Below, in pieces: positions 52,012 to 60,188 of a stretch of 64,000 nt of DNA. Position 1 is the first letter of the stretch. Every line of letters begins with the position of its first letter. Under the pieces are notes generated by a model. The model saw only the letters and a list, made by a program, of their open reading frames with translations. It searched no databases and was not told the DNA's origin. Source of the stretch: Salinibaculum litoreum. Lineage in GTDB: Archaea > Halobacteriota > Halobacteria > Halobacteriales > Haloarculaceae. The position numbers and the translations under genes are program-made. The DNA lies in contig CP046867.1 of NCBI GenBank assembly GCA_009789175.1, positions 124,001 to 188,000 of the forward strand, written 5' to 3'.

Positions 52012-52558
52012 CCCAGTACTGCTCCAAGCGACTGCCGACCTGTTCCCCAACGGGATCAGTCGGTACGCCGTTGGCGGGCTACTCGTCGGCCTCGGGACCG
52101 TCCTGATCTACATCGGGACGGGAATCCCAGCCGGGGCGAGTACGTTCCTGGAGTCGACGCTGTCGTACGTCTCGGACCAATATCGCTTCCAGCAGTACGT
52201 CGGCTCGCGCGACTGGCGGCTCGTGTTCACAGCCGGCATCATCTTGGGCGGGCTGGCGTTCGCGGCGACGTTCCAGTCCGGTCTGGTCACGAGCCCGCTG
52301 TACCAGCCCGGAACGACCGGCCAGCTGTACGATATCGGCGGCGTGACGCTCTGGATCACCGACGTCCAGCCGTGGCGGCTGTTCGTCGGCGGCATCCTGG
52401 TCGGAATCGGCACCCGAATCGGCAAGGGCTGTACGTCAGGGCACGGCGTCTGTGGCGTCGGGTCGGCGTCGAAGACGTCGCTGGTCGGCGTGCTAACGTT
52501 CCTGACCGTCGCAATCGGAACCGCGCAGGTCGTCGCCGCGCTGGGGGTAAGCCCATGA
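52001..52558 (+). CDS. YeeE/YedE family transporter, first half
   Basis: The 185-aa membrane protein has four to five helices and the family cysteine motif GKGCTSGHGVCGVG. YeeE/YedE proteins (TsuA type) take up thiosulfate or related sulfur compounds through cysteine relays. In many bacteria both halves are one protein; here they are two genes overlapping by four bases. Confidence 0.85.
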   Translation: MVTDPVLLQATADLFPNGISRYAVGGLLVGLGTVLIYIGTGIPAGASTFLESTLSYVSDQYRFQQYVGSRDWRLVFTAGIILGGLAFAATFQSGLVTSPLYQPGTTGQLYDIGGVTLWITDVQPWRLFVGGILVGIGTRIGKGCTSGHGVCGVGSASKTSLVGVLTFLTVAIGTAQVVAALGVSP

Positions 52559-53013
52559 GCGACCGCCACCCGCTGTTCAAGCCGCTGATCTTCGTCGGCG
52601 GCATCGTGTTCGGGTTCGGGCTCGGGTTCAGCCACATGGCGCGACCGGAAGTGGTGCTGAACTTCCTCCAGTTCGAGGACCTCGGGCTCCCGTTCGTGAT
52701 GTTCGGGGCGGCAATCGTCTCAGGCATCGCCTTCGCGGTGATGCCGCGACTCCTCGACCGCGCCCCCCTCACGGGCGACCCCTACGAACGCCGTCTGAAG
52801 CCGTTCGACCGGAACGTCCTGGTCGGCGGCGCCGTCTTCGGCGTCGGCTGGGGGCTGTCCGGCATCTGCCCGGGCGCCGCCTACGCCAGCCTCGGTGTCG
52901 GCAACGTCACCATCCTCTGGGCGCTCGCGGGGATGTTCGTCGGCGCGTACGCCCAGGGGTACTGGCGGAGCCGCAGCCAGGCACGTGACACCGCCGCGAC
53001 GGGCACAGACTAA
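52555..53013 (+). CDS. YeeE/YedE family transporter, second half
   Basis: The 152-aa partner has four helices and the second cysteine motif GLSGICPGAAYA. The start at 52555 overlaps the preceding stop (ATGA). Together with the first half it should form the thiosulfate-type transporter. A longer reading from 52372 would run through the first half in another frame and is rejected. Confidence 0.85.
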   Translation: MSDRHPLFKPLIFVGGIVFGFGLGFSHMARPEVVLNFLQFEDLGLPFVMFGAAIVSGIAFAVMPRLLDRAPLTGDPYERRLKPFDRNVLVGGAVFGVGWGLSGICPGAAYASLGVGNVTILWALAGMFVGAYAQGYWRSRSQARDTAATGTD

Positions 53014-53022
53014 CCCACGTCT

Positions 53023-54197
53023 ATGGACCCCGCTCTCATCTTCCTCTTCGCCGGCGCAGCGCTCGCGAGCCTCTTCATGGCCTGGGTCATCGGTGCCGGG
53101 TCCAGCGGCGCCACGCCGTTTGCGCCCGCCGTCGGCGCGAACGCAGTCTCGACGATGCGGGCGGCGTTCATCGTCGGCATCTTCGGGTTCGCTGGCGCCG
53201 TCACGCAGGGCGGAAACGTCTCCGAAGCCATCGGGAGCGGCCTCATCGGCGGTATCAGTCTCCCGGTCGCCGGCGTCATCCTCGTGCTCGTGTTGGGCGC
53301 GGGACTGATGGCGGTCGGCATCACGACCGGCTACCCGATAGCGACCGCGTTCACCGTGACCGGCGCCGTCATCGGCGTCGGACTCGCGCTCGGCGGGACG
53401 CCAGTCTGGCCGAAGTACCAGCAGATCGCCGCCGTCTGGGTGCTGACGCCGTTCGTCGGTGGTGGTATCGCGTTCACCATCGCGAGCCTCCTCCCGCGCC
53501 CCGACGTCCCCGAACGGTACAGCGTCCCCGTCCTCGCTGGCCTTGTCGGGGCCGTCCTCATGAACGTCCAGTTCAGCTTCCTCGGTGAGGGAGGCACGTC
53601 AGGATCTGCCCGCGGCCTCGGACAGCAAGTGCTGTCAGCCGACGGATTCGTGTCGGCGTTTGGATTACCGGTTTCGCAGCACTGGCGGTCGCGGCCGTCG
53701 TCTGGTGGGACGTGAGTCGCGACGAGCGCGGCGGCCTGCGGCGCGTGCTGTTCGCGCTCGGGTCGCTCGTGGCGTTCTCCGCGGGCGGCAGCCAGGTCGG
53801 GCTCGCTGTCGGGCCGCTGCTCCCACTGCTCGACGAGGTGGGGATGGTGTCGACGCTCGCCGTGCTCGTCGGCGGCGGCCTCGGAATGCTCGTCGGCTCC
53901 TGGACGGGCGCGCCGCGGATGATTAAGTCGCTCGCTCAGGACTACTCGTCGCTCGGGCCGCGGCGCTCCATCTCGGCGCTCGTTCCGTCGTTCCTGATCG
54001 CACAGCTGGCAGTCCTGCTCGGCGTCCCGGTCTCGTTCAACGAGATCGTCGTCAGCGCCATCATCGGAAGCGGTGCCGCCGTTGGTGGTCGGGAAGCTGT
54101 GGATACCAGAAAGATTCTCCTGACAGTCGGGGCGTGGGCAGGATCGTTCCTCCTCTCGTTCGCGCTCGCGTACGGAGCCGCGTTCCTCCTACTGTAA
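53023..54197 (+). pseudogene. PiT-like inorganic anion permease, one frameshift
   Basis: The two open frames (53023-53715 and 53712-54197) are one PiT family protein: N-terminal repeat with GANAVSTMRAAFIVGIFGFAGAV and second repeat with FSAGGSQVGLAVGP and the signature-like end VGGREAVDTRKILLTVGAWAGSFLLSF. Between them the signal changes frame near 53655-53660 (TGFAALAVAAVVWWDVSRDE). PiT proteins transport phosphate, but relatives in sulfur clusters may move sulfate or thiosulfate. Both halves are well kept; a sequencing error is possible. Confidence 0.8.
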
Positions 54198-54267
54198 CCC
54201 ACAACTGAATCTGCTGAGCGCAAGCACCAATGACTACGACAACTGAACTCGAAGACTGAATGCTCCG

Positions 54268-54294
54268 TGGGAGCCCTGTCTCGTGGGACTCCCA
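54268..54294. terminator. Weak dyad between convergent genes
   Basis: TGGGAG and CTCCCA (54268-54273 with 54289-54294) pair between the convergent permease and Usp genes. No clear T-run follows; a bidirectional terminator is possible but weakly supported. Confidence 0.25.
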
Positions 54295-54359
54295 TGCGAC
54301 CTAAGAGCTAGCAGGGGCTGCCGACGCCCAACGATATCGCAGCTCTGGTGTTGTCCCTC

Positions 54360-55204
54360 TCAGACTGCCCGGGGTGGCGGAACGAGGAAGACGTTCCCCG
54401 TCGCCTGTGCGACGATCTCCTCCGAAACGCTGCCCAACAGGAGCCGCCGGATACGGCTTCTCCCTTTCGATCCGACGAGGACCGTAGACGGCGTTACCTC
54501 TGCTTCGACGGCGAGGATTTCGTTGGCTGGATCGCCTTGCCGGACCTCGATCCGCGTCTCGATACCCCAGTTTTCGAGCGTGCTCGCCCGCTCGGCCAGT
54601 CGCTCCCGTGGGCCGCCATCGGCGTCGGCGCCCTCGTCTTTTGGCGACCGAACGTGAACGAGTGTTGCCTCCTCGGTCGCGTGACGGAGGTACGAGAAGG
54701 CGTCGAACGCTCGGTTGGCGTTCTCAGAAAAGTCCGTCGCGAAGAGAACACGCTGAAAGAGGTGTTCCCGGAGAACGTCGGGGTCGTCGGTCCCCCGCTC
54801 GACGCGGTTGACCAACAACGGAACGACAGTCGTCCGCGCGAGGTTGCGGGCGGTCGAGCCGATGATCCGGTTCTCGAGCGGGCTCTGGCCCCGAGAGCTG
54901 ACGACCGCGAGGTCAGCGTGGACGGTTTCAGCGATGCCGTTGATACGGCGATAGGGGTTCCACGGACGACGTGGGTCTCGACGTCGAATCCGGCGGCCTC
55001 GATCACCGTCTGATACTGGTCGAGTGCTCGTCGACGTTGCTCCTCGAAATTCACGCCGGGCATTCCGGAGTGGACGTTCGCCGGAACGACCGTCACGAGG
55101 TGGATCGTATCGACGCCAATACGGCCCAAGCACTCGAGACAGGTTTCGTTCTCTATTGCGGCCTCACTTGCAGCCGACAGGTCGGTCGCGCACAGGGCCC
55201 TCAT
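54360..55204 (-). pseudogene. Two-domain universal stress protein, one frameshift
   Basis: The ATG at 55204 opens the first Usp domain (ALCATDLSAASEAAI, THLVTVVPANVHSG-like). Near 54957 the frame changes (VVRGTP to YRRINGIAETVHADLAVVSSRGQ), then the second domain runs to 54360 with VLFATDFSENANRAFDAF and the ATP motif VGSKGRSRIRRLLLGSVSEEI. Together they give about 280 aa, the normal size of a tandem Usp. One inserted or missing base separates the halves. Confidence 0.8.
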
Positions 55205-55359
55205 AGCGACACTTTTGTCGAGTGTCCACAATATGGTTTTGTTCGGTTTTGTAGGATTAGTCGAAACGGCATCTCTGCTGAGCAGTTTCGTGCGCTGCCA
55301 TCGTCTATATGATTCTTATAAGTTACCGATACTCTAAGAGATGTTACCGGAATATAGTA

Positions 55360-55386
55360 TTGTATAGTAGTCCCAAAAACGTTATA
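55360..55386 (+). promoter_or_regulatory. Sulfur-module operator/promoter (TTG-N11-CAA) of the exporter operon
   Basis: TTG at 55360-55362 and CAA at 55374-55376, followed by AAACGTTATA as TATA-like block. The word ATAGTATTG just before it also occurs before the thioredoxin at 57423. The distance to the first gene (55466) leaves an untranslated leader. Confidence 0.5.
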
Positions 55387-55465
55387 GGCACGAGGCGGAT
55401 AAGTGCTACTGAGCAGAAATGTGCAAACAGCGAATTTCCGTGTTCGAAACTCCGAGGGAGAACCG

Positions 55466-55630
55466 ATGGCAGGATTAGAGATTCCCACATGGGATCCCGA
55501 GACAGCCTTGCTTATCGGCACGATACTACTGGAAGCGATCGTGCTATACGTGGGCTACGGTGGCCTCGAACGGCTCTTCGGGCCCTATCTGATGAAGTTC
55601 CTGGTCGGAGGTGAAGCCAATGCTCGATAG
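55466..55630 (+). CDS. DUF7512-like small membrane protein
   Basis: The 54-aa protein begins MAGLEIPTWDPETALLIG and has one hydrophobic helix (TILLEAIVLYVGYGGL) followed by GPYLMKFLVGGEA. It overlaps the start of the TauE gene by 11 bases. Such small partners regularly precede TauE exporters in haloarchaea and probably assemble with them. A longer reading from 55403 lacks a typical front. Confidence 0.75.
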   Translation: MAGLEIPTWDPETALLIGTILLEAIVLYVGYGGLERLFGPYLMKFLVGGEANAR

Positions 55631-56675
55631 TCTCCTTGACGGCCTCGGGATCTTGGGAACCAGTCCTGAGATGGTGGCACTGTTCGTCGGGTTCGGCCTT
55701 GTCGTCGGGGTCCTGTTCGGGTTCTTCGGCATGGGCGGGTCGTTCCTCGTCACCCCTGCACTGCTGATGCTAGACTACCCGGCGCCCGTCGCAGTGGGAA
55801 GCGGAATGGCGTTCGTCTTCGGGACGGCCGTCATCGCGACCCTGAAGCACCATGACCTCGGGCAGGTCGACTACAAACTCGGCGCCATCATGATTACTGG
55901 GACGACAATCGGTATTGAGGCCGGCCGTGCCAGTGTCTATTACCTTGAGTCGTTAGGACTCGCTGGCGGTATCATCAGCGTCGCCTACGTGGTCCTGCTC
56001 GGCGGTGTCGGGGCGATGGTGACTCGTGACGCGTTGAAGAGTAATCGCGGTGGTATCGATCACGAGGCTGCTGACAAGGACCTCGACGAGTACGAGATCC
56101 CAGAAATCGCCAAAACAATTCAGCAGACCGTTCGGATACCACCGATGGTGTCGCTCCGCGGCGACGTCCGTGTCTCCGTGTGGGTTATCACGGCCGTCGC
56201 ATTCGCGACTGGTCTTCTGTCCGGCTTCCTCGGCGTCGGTGGCGGCTTCATCCGGATGCCGGCGATGATCTACGCGATCGGGGTCCCGGTGCCCGTCGCC
56301 GTCGGCACTGACCTGTTCGAGATCGTCTTCTCCGGCGGTCTCGGAAGTTACCTCTACGGACAGGGCGGCGGCGTGAACCTCGGTATCGTCGCCCCGCTGT
56401 TGTTCGGGAGCGCACTCGGTGCGCGTATCGGCTCTGCTGCGACCGCCGTCGTCGACGCTGACGGCATCAAGATCTACTTCGGCGGGATGCTCCTGATCGG
56501 TGCCGTCGCCGTGGGTATCGGAGAGATCGGCTCCTACGTCGGCAGCCCGACGCTCGAGTTGCTCGGACTGGTACTGGTTATCGGCGCGGCGGTCGTCGTC
56601 GCCTTCGCGATTCTGTACACGACGATTTCGTCGCTTCGTCAGAAGCGTCATCAGGGAACCTCGGTTACCGACTAA
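55620..56675 (+). CDS. Sulfite exporter TauE/SafE family protein
   Basis: The membrane protein has about eight helices in two repeats, each with the family words FGFFGMGGSFLVTPAL and SGFLGVGGGFIRMP. It probably exports sulfite or organosulfonates, which fits the upstream persulfide dioxygenase. The ATG at 55620 has a GGAGGTG Shine-Dalgarno-like sequence 6 bases in front, so it is preferred to the GTG at 55611. A charged loop (EAADKDLDEYEIPEIAKTIQ) separates the two repeats. Confidence 0.85.
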   Translation: MLDSLLDGLGILGTSPEMVALFVGFGLVVGVLFGFFGMGGSFLVTPALLMLDYPAPVAVGSGMAFVFGTAVIATLKHHDLGQVDYKLGAIMITGTTIGIEAGRASVYYLESLGLAGGIISVAYVVLLGGVGAMVTRDALKSNRGGIDHEAADKDLDEYEIPEIAKTIQQTVRIPPMVSLRGDVRVSVWVITAVAFATGLLSGFLGVGGGFIRMPAMIYAIGVPVPVAVGTDLFEIVFSGGLGSYLYGQGGGVNLGIVAPLLFGSALGARIGSAATAVVDADGIKIYFGGMLLIGAVAVGIGEIGSYVGSPTLELLGLVLVIGAAVVVAFAILYTTISSLRQKRHQGTSVTD

Positions 56676-56799
56676 TCTGTTTTTGCGCCAACCTGCTGCC
56701 CGGTCGGGTTGATTTGGTTGTTTACTCCCTGGATATCCCCAGAGTGACGAGTAGCTGTTTACACCTTTTTTTGTTTACCTCTCTTGGTTCACCGCGAAA

Positions 56800-56828
56800 T
56801 TGTGCGAACTGCGCAAAAGTCTTTTAAT
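56800..56828 (+). promoter_or_regulatory. Sulfur-module operator/promoter (TTG-N11-CAA) of the regulator gene
   Basis: TTG at 56800-56802 and CAA at 56814-56816, with an imperfect dyad TTGTGC..GCGCAA, followed by AAGTCTTTTAAT as TATA-like block, 30 bases before the start at 56858. The most palindromic copy stands before the regulator gene itself, which suggests autoregulation. Confidence 0.55.
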
Positions 56829-56857
56829 GGCTCAGTACGTACGTAGTTTCGATAACA

Positions 56858-57262
56858 ATGCCAGATTCGATGTCTGAACAGCTCCGTCGGGACATGGTGT
56901 GCGAAGGGCTGCTGGAGTGTTTCCACGGTCTCAAAGAACTCGATAAGGAGTGCTTCCAGGCGCTCGTCGAGTCCGAAGAACCGCTGACTGTCGACGAAAT
57001 CGCCGACACGGTCGACCGTGAGCGCTCGACGGCCTACCGTGCCGTCCAACGGCTGCTGCAGACCGGGTTCATCGAAAAAGACCAGATCAACTACGACCAG
57101 GGTGGCTACTACCACGTCTACTCGCCGACTGACCCCTCCAAGATCGCCGATGACATGCAACGCCTGCTCAACGACTGGTACGCGAAGATGGGGCAGCTCA
57201 TCCAGGAGTTCGAAACCAAGTACGAACAGACCGAAACTGCGGCTCCTGTAGCCGAAAGCTAA
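56858..57262 (+). CDS. TrmB-like winged-helix regulator of the sulfur module
   Basis: The 134-aa protein has a winged helix (ECFQALVESEEPLTVDEIADTV, ERSTAYRAVQRLLQTGFIEKD) and a C-terminal helix for dimerisation (ADDMQRLLNDWYAKMGQLIQEFE). It has no sugar-binding domain, so it resembles the short TrmB/Lrs-type regulators found in haloarchaeal sulfur clusters. Cysteines C14, C21 and C32 lie in the front helices and could sense persulfide. Its promoter has the best TTG-N11-CAA dyad of the module. Confidence 0.75.
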   Translation: MPDSMSEQLRRDMVCEGLLECFHGLKELDKECFQALVESEEPLTVDEIADTVDRERSTAYRAVQRLLQTGFIEKDQINYDQGGYYHVYSPTDPSKIADDMQRLLNDWYAKMGQLIQEFETKYEQTETAAPVAES

Positions 57263-57370
57263 CGCCCTACTTCTCTCTATCTCTGATCCTAAGACTCATC
57301 TCGGGAGCAGAATTTTGCGCGATCTTGGGTTCCGATCAGTATTTCGGCAGACAGACTATCCTGAATAGTA

Positions 57371-57395
57371 TTGCATATCTTTCCCAAAACTCTTA
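57371..57395 (+). promoter_or_regulatory. Sulfur-module operator/promoter (TTG-N11-CAA) of the thioredoxin operon
   Basis: TTG at 57371-57373 and CAA at 57385-57387, followed by AACTCTTAATTAG as TATA-like block. The preceding ATAGTATTG word is shared with the site at 55360. The first gene starts at 57423. Confidence 0.55.
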
Positions 57396-57422
57396 ATTAG
57401 CGCTGGTGCATACGTACTGTTG

Positions 57423-57782
57423 ATGGCAACTGATACTGCATCCGACGCTGGCACCGCGTCCACGAACGAACCGCTCCACGTCGACGGTCAGTCCCAACTC
57501 GATGACATTGTTGCAGAGAACGAGGTCGTGCTCACGGACTTCTACGCCGACTGGTGTGGGCCGTGCCAGATGCTCGAACCGATCGTCGAGACGCTCGCCG
57601 CCGAGACCGACGCGACTGTGGCGAAAGTCGACGTTGATGCCAACCAGCAACTCGCCACCGCCTACGGTGTCCGGGGGGTTCCCACCCTCGTCCTGTTCGC
57701 CGGCGGCGAACAGGTCAAGGAAATTGTCGGTCTCCAAGCTGAGGACCAACTCCGAACGCTCATCGAGACCTACATCGAATAA
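57423..57782 (+). CDS. trxA: Thioredoxin
   Basis: The 119-aa protein has the classical active site C45-G-P-C48 (ADWCGPCQMLEP) and cis-proline loop GVRGVPTLVLF. It reduces protein disulfides and probably accepts electrons from the reductase encoded directly behind it (start touching the stop). The N-terminal 20 residues are a Thr/Ser-rich tail. The start at 57423 follows the operon promoter. Confidence 0.9.
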   Translation: MATDTASDAGTASTNEPLHVDGQSQLDDIVAENEVVLTDFYADWCGPCQMLEPIVETLAAETDATVAKVDVDANQQLATAYGVRGVPTLVLFAGGEQVKEIVGLQAEDQLRTLIETYIE

Positions 57783-58829
57783 ATGACCGAGGACATCCAC
57801 GACCTCGTCATTGCTGGGTCAGGCGTCGCCGGTCTCTCGGCGGCGGTCTACGCCGCACGTGCCGATCTCGACCCACTCGTCCTCGAGGGCGACGAACCGG
57901 GCGGGCAGCTCACACTGACGACCGATGTCGAGAACTACCTCGGGTTCCCCGACGGCGTCGGCGGCATGGATCTGATCCAACGCGGGAAGGAGCAGGCCGA
58001 GCAGTTCGGCGCGGAGTTCCGACACGGCCGCATCGAGGACGCGGATGTGGACGACCAACTCCTCGAGCTGTCGCTGTCGATCGGGGACACGATCTACACA
58101 CGGTCGCTGATCGTCGCGACCGGCGCGAGCGCGCGTTGGGTCGGCGCCGAAAACGAGGACGAACTGATGGGGCACGGGCTGTCGACGTGTGCGACCTGTG
58201 ACGGCGCGTTCCACCGCGGCGACGACGTTCTCGTCGTTGGTGGCGGCGACAGCGCGATGGAGGAAGCGTTGTTCCTCGCGAAATTCGCCGACTCGGTGAC
58301 GGTCGTTCACCGCCGCGAAGAGCTGCGAGCATCGGAGATCATGGCCGACCGTGCTCGCGACCACAAGGATGTCCAGTTCCGCTGGAACACGGAGCTCGAA
58401 GCAATCCACGGCTCGCAAGAGGAGGGCGTTACCGGCGCCACGCTCGTCTCCCATCCCGAGGGATATCCCAGAAAGAAAGCCGAGTCCGGTGTCGACGTCG
58501 AACGAGAGACAGTCGACGTTGGGGGCGTGTTCTACGCCGTCGGCCACACCCCGAATACGCAGTTCCTCGACGGCACCGGCGTCGAACGGGACGAGAACGG
58601 CTACATCTTCACGCGAAACGACGCCGCTGGTCGGCCCACAGCCCGGACGGCCGTCGAAGGAGTGTTCGCAGCTGGCGACGTTGCTGACCCGCGCTACCGA
58701 CAGGCGATCACGTCCGCCGGCACCGGAAGTATGGCTGCCCTCGATGCCGAGGAATTCCTTGAGGCGCTTCAGGACGCGAGTGACTCGGCCGTTCCAGCGA
58801 CAGTCACAAAGGAACAATCTGTTCCATGA
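57783..58829 (+). CDS. trxB: Thioredoxin reductase
   Basis: The 348-aa FAD/NAD(P)H enzyme has GSGVAGLSAAVYAARA for FAD, the redox pair C136-A-T-C139 (STCATCDGAF), VVGGGDSAMEEALFLA for NAD(P)H and the end motif FAAGDVADPRYRQAITSAGTG. It regenerates the thioredoxin encoded in front of it. The C-terminus extends about 20 residues beyond the usual end and overlaps the SHOCT gene by four bases. Confidence 0.95.
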   Translation: MTEDIHDLVIAGSGVAGLSAAVYAARADLDPLVLEGDEPGGQLTLTTDVENYLGFPDGVGGMDLIQRGKEQAEQFGAEFRHGRIEDADVDDQLLELSLSIGDTIYTRSLIVATGASARWVGAENEDELMGHGLSTCATCDGAFHRGDDVLVVGGGDSAMEEALFLAKFADSVTVVHRREELRASEIMADRARDHKDVQFRWNTELEAIHGSQEEGVTGATLVSHPEGYPRKKAESGVDVERETVDVGGVFYAVGHTPNTQFLDGTGVERDENGYIFTRNDAAGRPTARTAVEGVFAAGDVADPRYRQAITSAGTGSMAALDAEEFLEALQDASDSAVPATVTKEQSVP

Positions 58830-59170
58830 CCTCCAAGTTCACTACCACCATCGTTCGTAGTACTGTTGGCTCCGTCCTATTGATCGCATTTACCGGGATT
58901 GCCAGCGCACAGTCCGGCGGTGGTCACTCTGGTGGAATGGGTGGGATGGGCGGCGGGATGAGTGGCTTCGGCTGGTGGCCCCTCATTTGGTCGCTAATCT
59001 TACTGAGTGTGGTGCTCATCGTCGGCTATACAGTCTACGCACACGGACGTACACCGGCTACTGAGCGATCTGACACGGACACTGCATTGTCGACGCTACG
59101 CTCCCGGTACGCTCGTGGAGAGATCTCCGAGGAGGAATTCGAAGAGCGTCGTCACCGACTTGAGGAATAA
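58826..59170 (+). CDS. SHOCT-domain membrane protein
   Basis: The 114-aa protein has a signal-like first helix ending AQSGGG, a Gly/Met/His-rich extracellular loop (GGGHSGGMGGMGGGMSG) that may bind a metal ion such as copper, a second membrane helix (LIWSLILLSVVLIVGYTVY) and a C-terminal SHOCT motif (LRSRYARGEISEEEFEERRHRL). It overlaps the thioredoxin reductase gene (ATGA), suggesting a link between redox control and metal stress. Confidence 0.85.
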   Translation: MTSKFTTTIVRSTVGSVLLIAFTGIASAQSGGGHSGGMGGMGGGMSGFGWWPLIWSLILLSVVLIVGYTVYAHGRTPATERSDTDTALSTLRSRYARGEISEEEFEERRHRLEE

Positions 59171-59395
59171 CTGATGAGCAACTACCAGACCAGATCCGGT
59201 TCTTGTTTTGGATTGCTGAGCACACGATGCATTAGCCCTGTTTGAACTCTTGCTCCATCGGAAGCTCCTCACTGCTCGCCGGCGCGGAAAGACTTCCCAT
59301 CGAGACTGGCGTCGAGCTTGCAGGTGCTCGCTGCCTTAACCAACGAACCTCGACAACACTCGCAGGGTGTTGGTTAATCGATGGCCAGCACTGGC
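59171..59395. other. Intergenic region with TTAACCAAC/GTTGGTTAA dyad
   Basis: No gene was seen. The inverted repeat TTAACCAAC (59336-59344) and GTTGGTTAA (59369-59377) has perfect 9-bp arms and almost the same size as the dyad at 16846-16886 before the DUF7342-like gene. Confidence 0.55.
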
Positions 59396-59590
59396 GCTAC
59401 TCGAGACTGGGGCCGTAGCGAACCGAGCCACACACCCGGCACTCCCAGATCAGTTGCCGCGGTCTCGCCAGTGGATTCGCTCAGCGCCATCGCTGGAACC
59501 AGCCACACCGCGTCGGGAAGTGAGGGCCATTGATCGCCAATCAAGGCGGCCTCGGAAAACTTGCGGTCGCCCCCCACGCCCTCGAGGAGT
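59396..59590 (-). pseudogene. Decayed copy of the double zinc-ribbon protein
   Basis: The minus strand still reads QWPSLP, VWLVPAMALSEST and, after frame changes and deletions, IWECRVCGSVRYGPSLE before a stop at about 59396. These match QWPSLP, VWIVPAIALQRS and MWECQICGTPRYGPEPE of the intact protein at 8679-9593 in the same order. Only the last third remains and the middle is deleted. Confidence 0.75.
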
Positions 59591-59593
59591 AGA

Positions 59594-59986
59594 CTAAACG
59601 TCAGGCGATTCAGCCGGGTTTGTGTCCGGCTCACCGACCCACTCTGCATTCCACTCGTCGATTGCAGCGAACACTGGTTCGAGTGCCGCACCTTTCTCAG
59701 TCAGGCTGTAGTGGGTCGCGACGGGTGGGCCTTCCTCGACACGGCGATCGACGATCCTGTCCTCTTCGAGTGATTCGAGGACTCGAGAAAGTGTGTACGA
59801 ACTCGCTCCGGATGCTCGTTTCAACTCGTTAAATCGATGGTCGCCATCGAACAGGTTGTACAGAATCCGAAGCCGCCACTTGGTCCCGAACTGATCAAGT
59901 GATTGGACACCTGCACATGCGTTTGGCGTGAGTTCGCGAACCTCTCGGAGATTGTCATCGATCTCCTCGTCGGGCGCTGGAACCAT
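59594..59986 (-). CDS. HxlR-type winged-helix regulator
   Basis: The 130-aa protein has the HxlR plan: a leading cysteine region (TPNACAGVQSLDQFGTKWRLRILYNL), recognition helix NELKRASGASSYTLSRVLESLEEDRIV, wing VATHYSLTEKGAAL and a dimerisation helix. Regulators of this type respond to electrophiles or redox stress. It stands divergent from no gene but near decarboxylase and GST-like genes, which it may control. The front half is acidic as usual in haloarchaea. Confidence 0.85.
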   Translation of the reverse strand: MVPAPDEEIDDNLREVRELTPNACAGVQSLDQFGTKWRLRILYNLFDGDHRFNELKRASGASSYTLSRVLESLEEDRIVDRRVEEGPPVATHYSLTEKGAALEPVFAAIDEWNAEWVGEPDTNPAESPDV

Positions 59987-60188
59987 ACCAGCTATACGGT
60001 AGTCCTCCGATGTAAGCGTTTGTCTTGGGTCGTCTTGTGCCGCTCAGATACTGATGAGCGTACCGGCTGTGCAAGTGATTTACGTCTTTATAGTAGCTGG
60101 TAGCGCGACTTCTATATTTAGATGAGCAAACGGGAATGGCTGAATCGGGAAGTAAGTTGGTATCGCTCATGAGGTCATCTCCAGTAGG
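59987..60188. other. Upstream region of the HxlR regulator
   Basis: No gene was seen. Moderately AT-rich segments near 60085-60120 probably carry the minus-strand promoter of the regulator at 59986. Confidence 0.35.

Noticed and set aside
55953-56651. Minus-strand His/Asp-rich frame opposite TauE
   Set aside because: The TauE repeats and membrane helices are clear on the plus strand; the opposite frame is composition-driven.
57819-58817. Minus-strand frame of 332 codons across thioredoxin reductase
   Set aside because: The plus strand has all flavoenzyme motifs; the other is a mirror frame.
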